In this document: piece after piece, positions 5,676 through 7,384 of the stretch
Layout: the number at the start of each line of letters is the position of its first letter
Numbering within the stretch: position 1 is the first letter of the stretch
Assembly (NCBI GenBank): GCA_964570005.1
Contig: CAZMWE010000049.1
Coordinates: 1-7,384, forward strand
Direction of reading: 5' to 3'
Origin: JAJZCD01 sp964570005
Lineage (GTDB): Bacteria; Patescibacteriota; Saccharimonadia; Saccharimonadales; UBA4665
Length of the DNA: 7,384 nt
Position numbers and translations under genes: made by a program
Notes under the pieces: generated by a model
What the model was told of the DNA's origin: nothing
The model's database searches: none
What the model saw: only the letters and a program-made list of their open reading frames with translations

Positions 5676-6320
5676 CTACAAGATACGATGCAACATTTCT
5701 CGGCGGTTGGCAATTATTTTAAGCGCGGCTTCTCCGGTAACCGCGTGTGCTGCCAGCGTGTTTAGCAATTCAATACCGTCTTGTATAACTCTTTCTTTGG
5801 CCTCCTGACTGCCTGCGCTGGCGACCAGCAAACCATCATTAGCCAGGATATATCTCTCCTTTTCTCTGGTTATCACTTCAAGCACGGATTGGCCTGGAAA
5901 AGTCGGCGTAAAATGTTGGGCCGGTACGATGCCAACCTGCAGCCTGCTCGCTTGGCTGGCTTTTATGCCAGCACCTACGACCGACCTCAAATGTGCCAGC
6001 TGTCCTAGTAATACTGTCGGTGGGCTTACGTAATGCTGGGATGTGAGAACCTTCTCAGGGATGCATGCGACAACCTCTATGCCGGCTGCAGCAAAGGCTG
6101 CGATCCTGCCCACGCGCGCTGCCATTCGTGCCGAAGCCATCTCAGGAGGCGCTTCAGAGAAGGCAATCACACCCTCTGCGTAAGCGGGAGTTTGTAATAT
6201 CGAGGGATAAGTATCCTCGACAGCCCATGTAACCTTCTCGGCGCTTTCAAATAAAGCATACATCTGAGCGAGCCCTGCTGGTTCGCCATAAGGAATAGGG
6301 GAGTTGTCAAACCTGCTCAC
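5676..6320 (-). CDS. Unrecognised 214-residue protein, probably cytoplasmic alpha/beta
   Basis: I do not recognise this protein. The GTG at 6320 opens 214 codons ending in TAG. It has no signal peptide, no membrane segment and a single cysteine (C86). The first half alternates apparent strands and helices (VTWAVE 30-35, GVIAFSE 50-56, an Ala-rich helix about 61-79, IEVVACIP 81-88), which looks like a Rossmann-type fold. The second half has TVLLGQLAHL (102-111), LQVGIVPAQH (127-136), RYILANDGLLVAS (156-168) and a long C-terminal helical stretch (171-214). No catalytic motif is clear. The start is supported by a -35/-10 pair placed so that transcription begins at or next to the GTG. It faces gatD and diverges from recG, so it is probably a single-gene unit. 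Coding is supported by length, promoter placement and regular predicted structure. Confidence 0.75.
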   Translation of the reverse strand: MSRFDNSPIPYGEPAGLAQMYALFESAEKVTWAVEDTYPSILQTPAYAEGVIAFSEAPPEMASARMAARVGRIAAFAAAGIEVVACIPEKVLTSQHYVSPPTVLLGQLAHLRSVVGAGIKASQASRLQVGIVPAQHFTPTFPGQSVLEVITREKERYILANDGLLVASAGSQEAKERVIQDGIELLNTLAAHAVTGEAALKIIANRREMLHRIL

Positions 6321-6327
6321 TGTTTAC

Positions 6328-6356
6328 TTTATACACTTTGCTTGTAGGTTGCGCAA
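6328..6356 (-). promoter_or_regulatory. Promoter of the unrecognised gene (TTGCGC-17-TATAAA), predicted leaderless
   Basis: On the minus strand, TTGCGC (6351-6356) and TATAAA (6328-6333) are separated by exactly 17 bases. Seven bases then lead to the GTG at 6320, so the predicted start point falls at about 6320-6321. The mRNA would begin at or one base before the start codon; there is no room for a Shine-Dalgarno sequence. Confidence 0.55.
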
Positions 6357-6366
6357 ACTTGCACAA
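6349..6366. repeat. Paired TTGCRCAA repeats, 10 bases apart, in the divergent promoter
   Basis: TTGCGCAA (6349-6356, itself a perfect palindrome) and TTGCACAA (6359-6366, one mismatch) recur with a 10-base period, placing them on the same face of the helix. The first covers the -35 of the leftward promoter. This arrangement resembles an operator with two adjacent sites; the binding protein is unknown. Confidence 0.35.
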
Positions 6367-6397
6367 GCCAGCGCTATCCTGCATTACCCAGACAGCC

Positions 6398-6403
6398 TAT
6401 ACT
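6398..6403 (+). promoter_or_regulatory. TATACT -10 box just before recG
   Basis: TATACT ends three bases before the ATG at 6407 and nine before the in-frame ATG at 6413. A start point around 6410 would leave the first ATG outside the transcript and make 6413 the real start of a nearly leaderless mRNA. No -35 match is present at 16-18 bases. The same hexamer occurs before tyrS and the PBP gene. Confidence 0.4.
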
Positions 6404-6406
6404 ACT

Positions 6407-7384
6407 ATGGGCATGAGATTGGATGATCTAGTTACAGATGTAAAGGGGGTGGGTGATGAACTGGCTAGAAAGCTGGCAGTGCTTGGTGTCAAGACAATCG
6501 GGCAGCTCATTGATTACTTACCGCGACGGTACGAAGACTACAGCGAGGTGGTGGCAATCCGTGACACTCATCCGGGACCGGTAACGATTAAGGCTACCGT
6601 AAAACAGGCTGCTGGGCGTTACGTGCGCCGTGGTATGCACCTGACTGAAGCGGTCGTTAGCGACACCACTGGCAGTATGCGGCTTATTTGGTTTAACCAA
6701 CCGTATCGGGCGGGAGGTCTGAAAACCGGTGCAGAGTACTATTTTTCGGGTCTGTATGAACTGAGTCACCAGAACTTTCAGATGACTTCCCCTAGTGCCG
6801 AGCTGGTGAGTGATTTCCCAATTAATACTGCCCGCATCGTGCCGATTTACCGCGAAACCAAGGGTCTAACGAGCAAACAGATTCGTAAAATAGTAGGCAA
6901 CTGCCGCCAGATTATACAAACCCTGCCTGAGACCCTGCCGGAATGGCTCGTGCACGAGTGTAAATTGATGAGCCGGCCCGACGCCGTGCTGGCTATGCAT
7001 TTTCCGGTGGACAGGGCACAGTTGGCGGAGGCTAGGCGGCGTCTTGGGTTCGAAGAAGTGTTTGAGTTGAGCCTGGCTAGTTTGCTCAACAAGCAGGAGT
7101 TGGCTGCAGACGAATCGCTAGCGATTCCATTTGACGAAAAATTGGCGCGGGAGTTCGTGAGCCATCTGCCATTCAAGCTTACCGATGCGCAGCGCAAGGC
7201 AGTTTGGCAGGTTTACCAAGATATGCAAACTGAACACCCTATGAACCGGTTAGTCGAAGGCGATGTCGGTTCCGGCAAGACGGTCGTCGCCACCATGGCA
7301 GCCGTGATGGCGCTGCAAAGAGGTTATCAGGTCGCGTTTATGGCGCCTACCGAGCTGCTGGCCCGCCAACACGCTGAAACTATT
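6407..7384 (+). CDS. recG: ATP-dependent DNA helicase RecG, 3' end beyond window
   Basis: RecG is a superfamily 2 branch-migration helicase that binds stalled replication forks and Holliday junctions and reverses or unwinds them. The window shows the first 326 of about 700 residues. Seen: a helix-hairpin-helix-like start, VKGVGDELARKLAVLGV (12-28), then IDYLPRRYEDY (35-45), the usual RecG opening; an OB-fold wedge domain (about 55-150) with VVSDTTGSMRLIWFNQPY (83-100); PIYRETKGLTSKQIR (146-160); the pre-helicase LPFKLTDAQRKAV (254-266); Walker A EGDVGSGKTVVA (284-295); and motif Ia MAPTELLARQHA (312-323). The DEAD-like box and C-terminal helicase domain lie outside the window. ATG 6407 and ATG 6413 are both in frame; promoter position favours 6413. 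Its own promoter suggests a unit separate from the cell-wall genes. Confidence 0.96.
   Translation, partial: MGMRLDDLVTDVKGVGDELARKLAVLGVKTIGQLIDYLPRRYEDYSEVVAIRDTHPGPVTIKATVKQAAGRYVRRGMHLTEAVVSDTTGSMRLIWFNQPYRAGGLKTGAEYYFSGLYELSHQNFQMTSPSAELVSDFPINTARIVPIYRETKGLTSKQIRKIVGNCRQIIQTLPETLPEWLVHECKLMSRPDAVLAMHFPVDRAQLAEARRRLGFEEVFELSLASLLNKQELAADESLAIPFDEKLAREFVSHLPFKLTDAQRKAVWQVYQDMQTEHPMNRLVEGDVGSGKTVVATMAAVMALQRGYQVAFMAPTELLARQHAETI

Larger units (their letters stand above)
6321..6406. other. Divergent promoter region between the unrecognised gene and recG
   Basis: Eighty-six bases hold both promoters. The leftward promoter is the better formed. Between the two -10 boxes lies a pair of TTGCRCAA repeats that overlaps the leftward -35, so the same site could influence both genes. 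Confidence 0.6.

Noticed and set aside
5652..5680. Bidirectional intrinsic terminator between gatD and the unrecognised gene
   Set aside because: TTGAG-TG-CTCAA and GTAGCTAC are weak and no T-run follows on either strand.
1..7384. CRISPR array, insertion sequence, tRNA or rRNA
   Set aside because: No regularly spaced repeats, transposase motifs, terminal repeats or recognisable RNA-gene sequence were seen on either strand.

Overview
The window reads as ordinary chromosomal DNA from a bacterium with mixed base composition and the standard stop codons (TGA is used as a stop in the murT/gatD overlap). It holds five protein genes and no RNA genes, mobile elements or CRISPR arrays that I can see. 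The combination of a class A penicillin-binding protein, a MurT/GatD pair, RecG, compact gene spacing and promoters lying almost on top of start codons fits a Gram-positive-type lineage. My best guess is a Patescibacteria/Candidate Phyla Radiation member such as Saccharibacteria. That placement is an inference from gene content and style, not from a marker I could test.

Layout: (1) bases 1-2061, minus strand, the N-terminal 687 residues of a bifunctional glycosyltransferase/transpeptidase (class A PBP) whose 3' end is outside the window. (2) A 329-base divergent intergenic region (2062-2390) with a TGnTATACT promoter for the PBP gene, a GC-rich inverted repeat at its -35 position, and promoter-like boxes for the rightward operon. 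(3) A tight rightward operon tyrS-murT-gatD (2391-5651), with a 7-base gap and then a 4-base ATGA overlap. (4) A convergent, unrecognised 214-residue gene on the minus strand (5676-6320). (5) An 86-base divergent promoter region (6321-6406). (6) The first 326 residues of the helicase RecG (6407-7384), running off the right edge.

Functionally, the PBP polymerises and cross-links lipid II outside the membrane. MurT/GatD amidates the D-glutamate of the lipid II stem peptide inside the cell, a modification that in other Gram-positive bacteria helps cross-linking. The two therefore sit in one envelope-building neighbourhood, with tyrosyl-tRNA synthetase sharing the amidation operon. RecG handles stalled replication forks and recombination intermediates and is probably a separate transcription unit.

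The points most worth a second look are: a MurT with no cysteine at all, hence no Cys4 zinc ribbon; promoters whose -10 box lies 4-9 bases from the start codon, suggesting leaderless mRNAs; a short tyrosine-rich ORF just upstream of tyrS; altered signature residues in TyrS and the PBP; and an unrecognised gene with a well-formed promoter beside paired TTGCRCAA repeats. I did not find a clearly new multi-gene system here.
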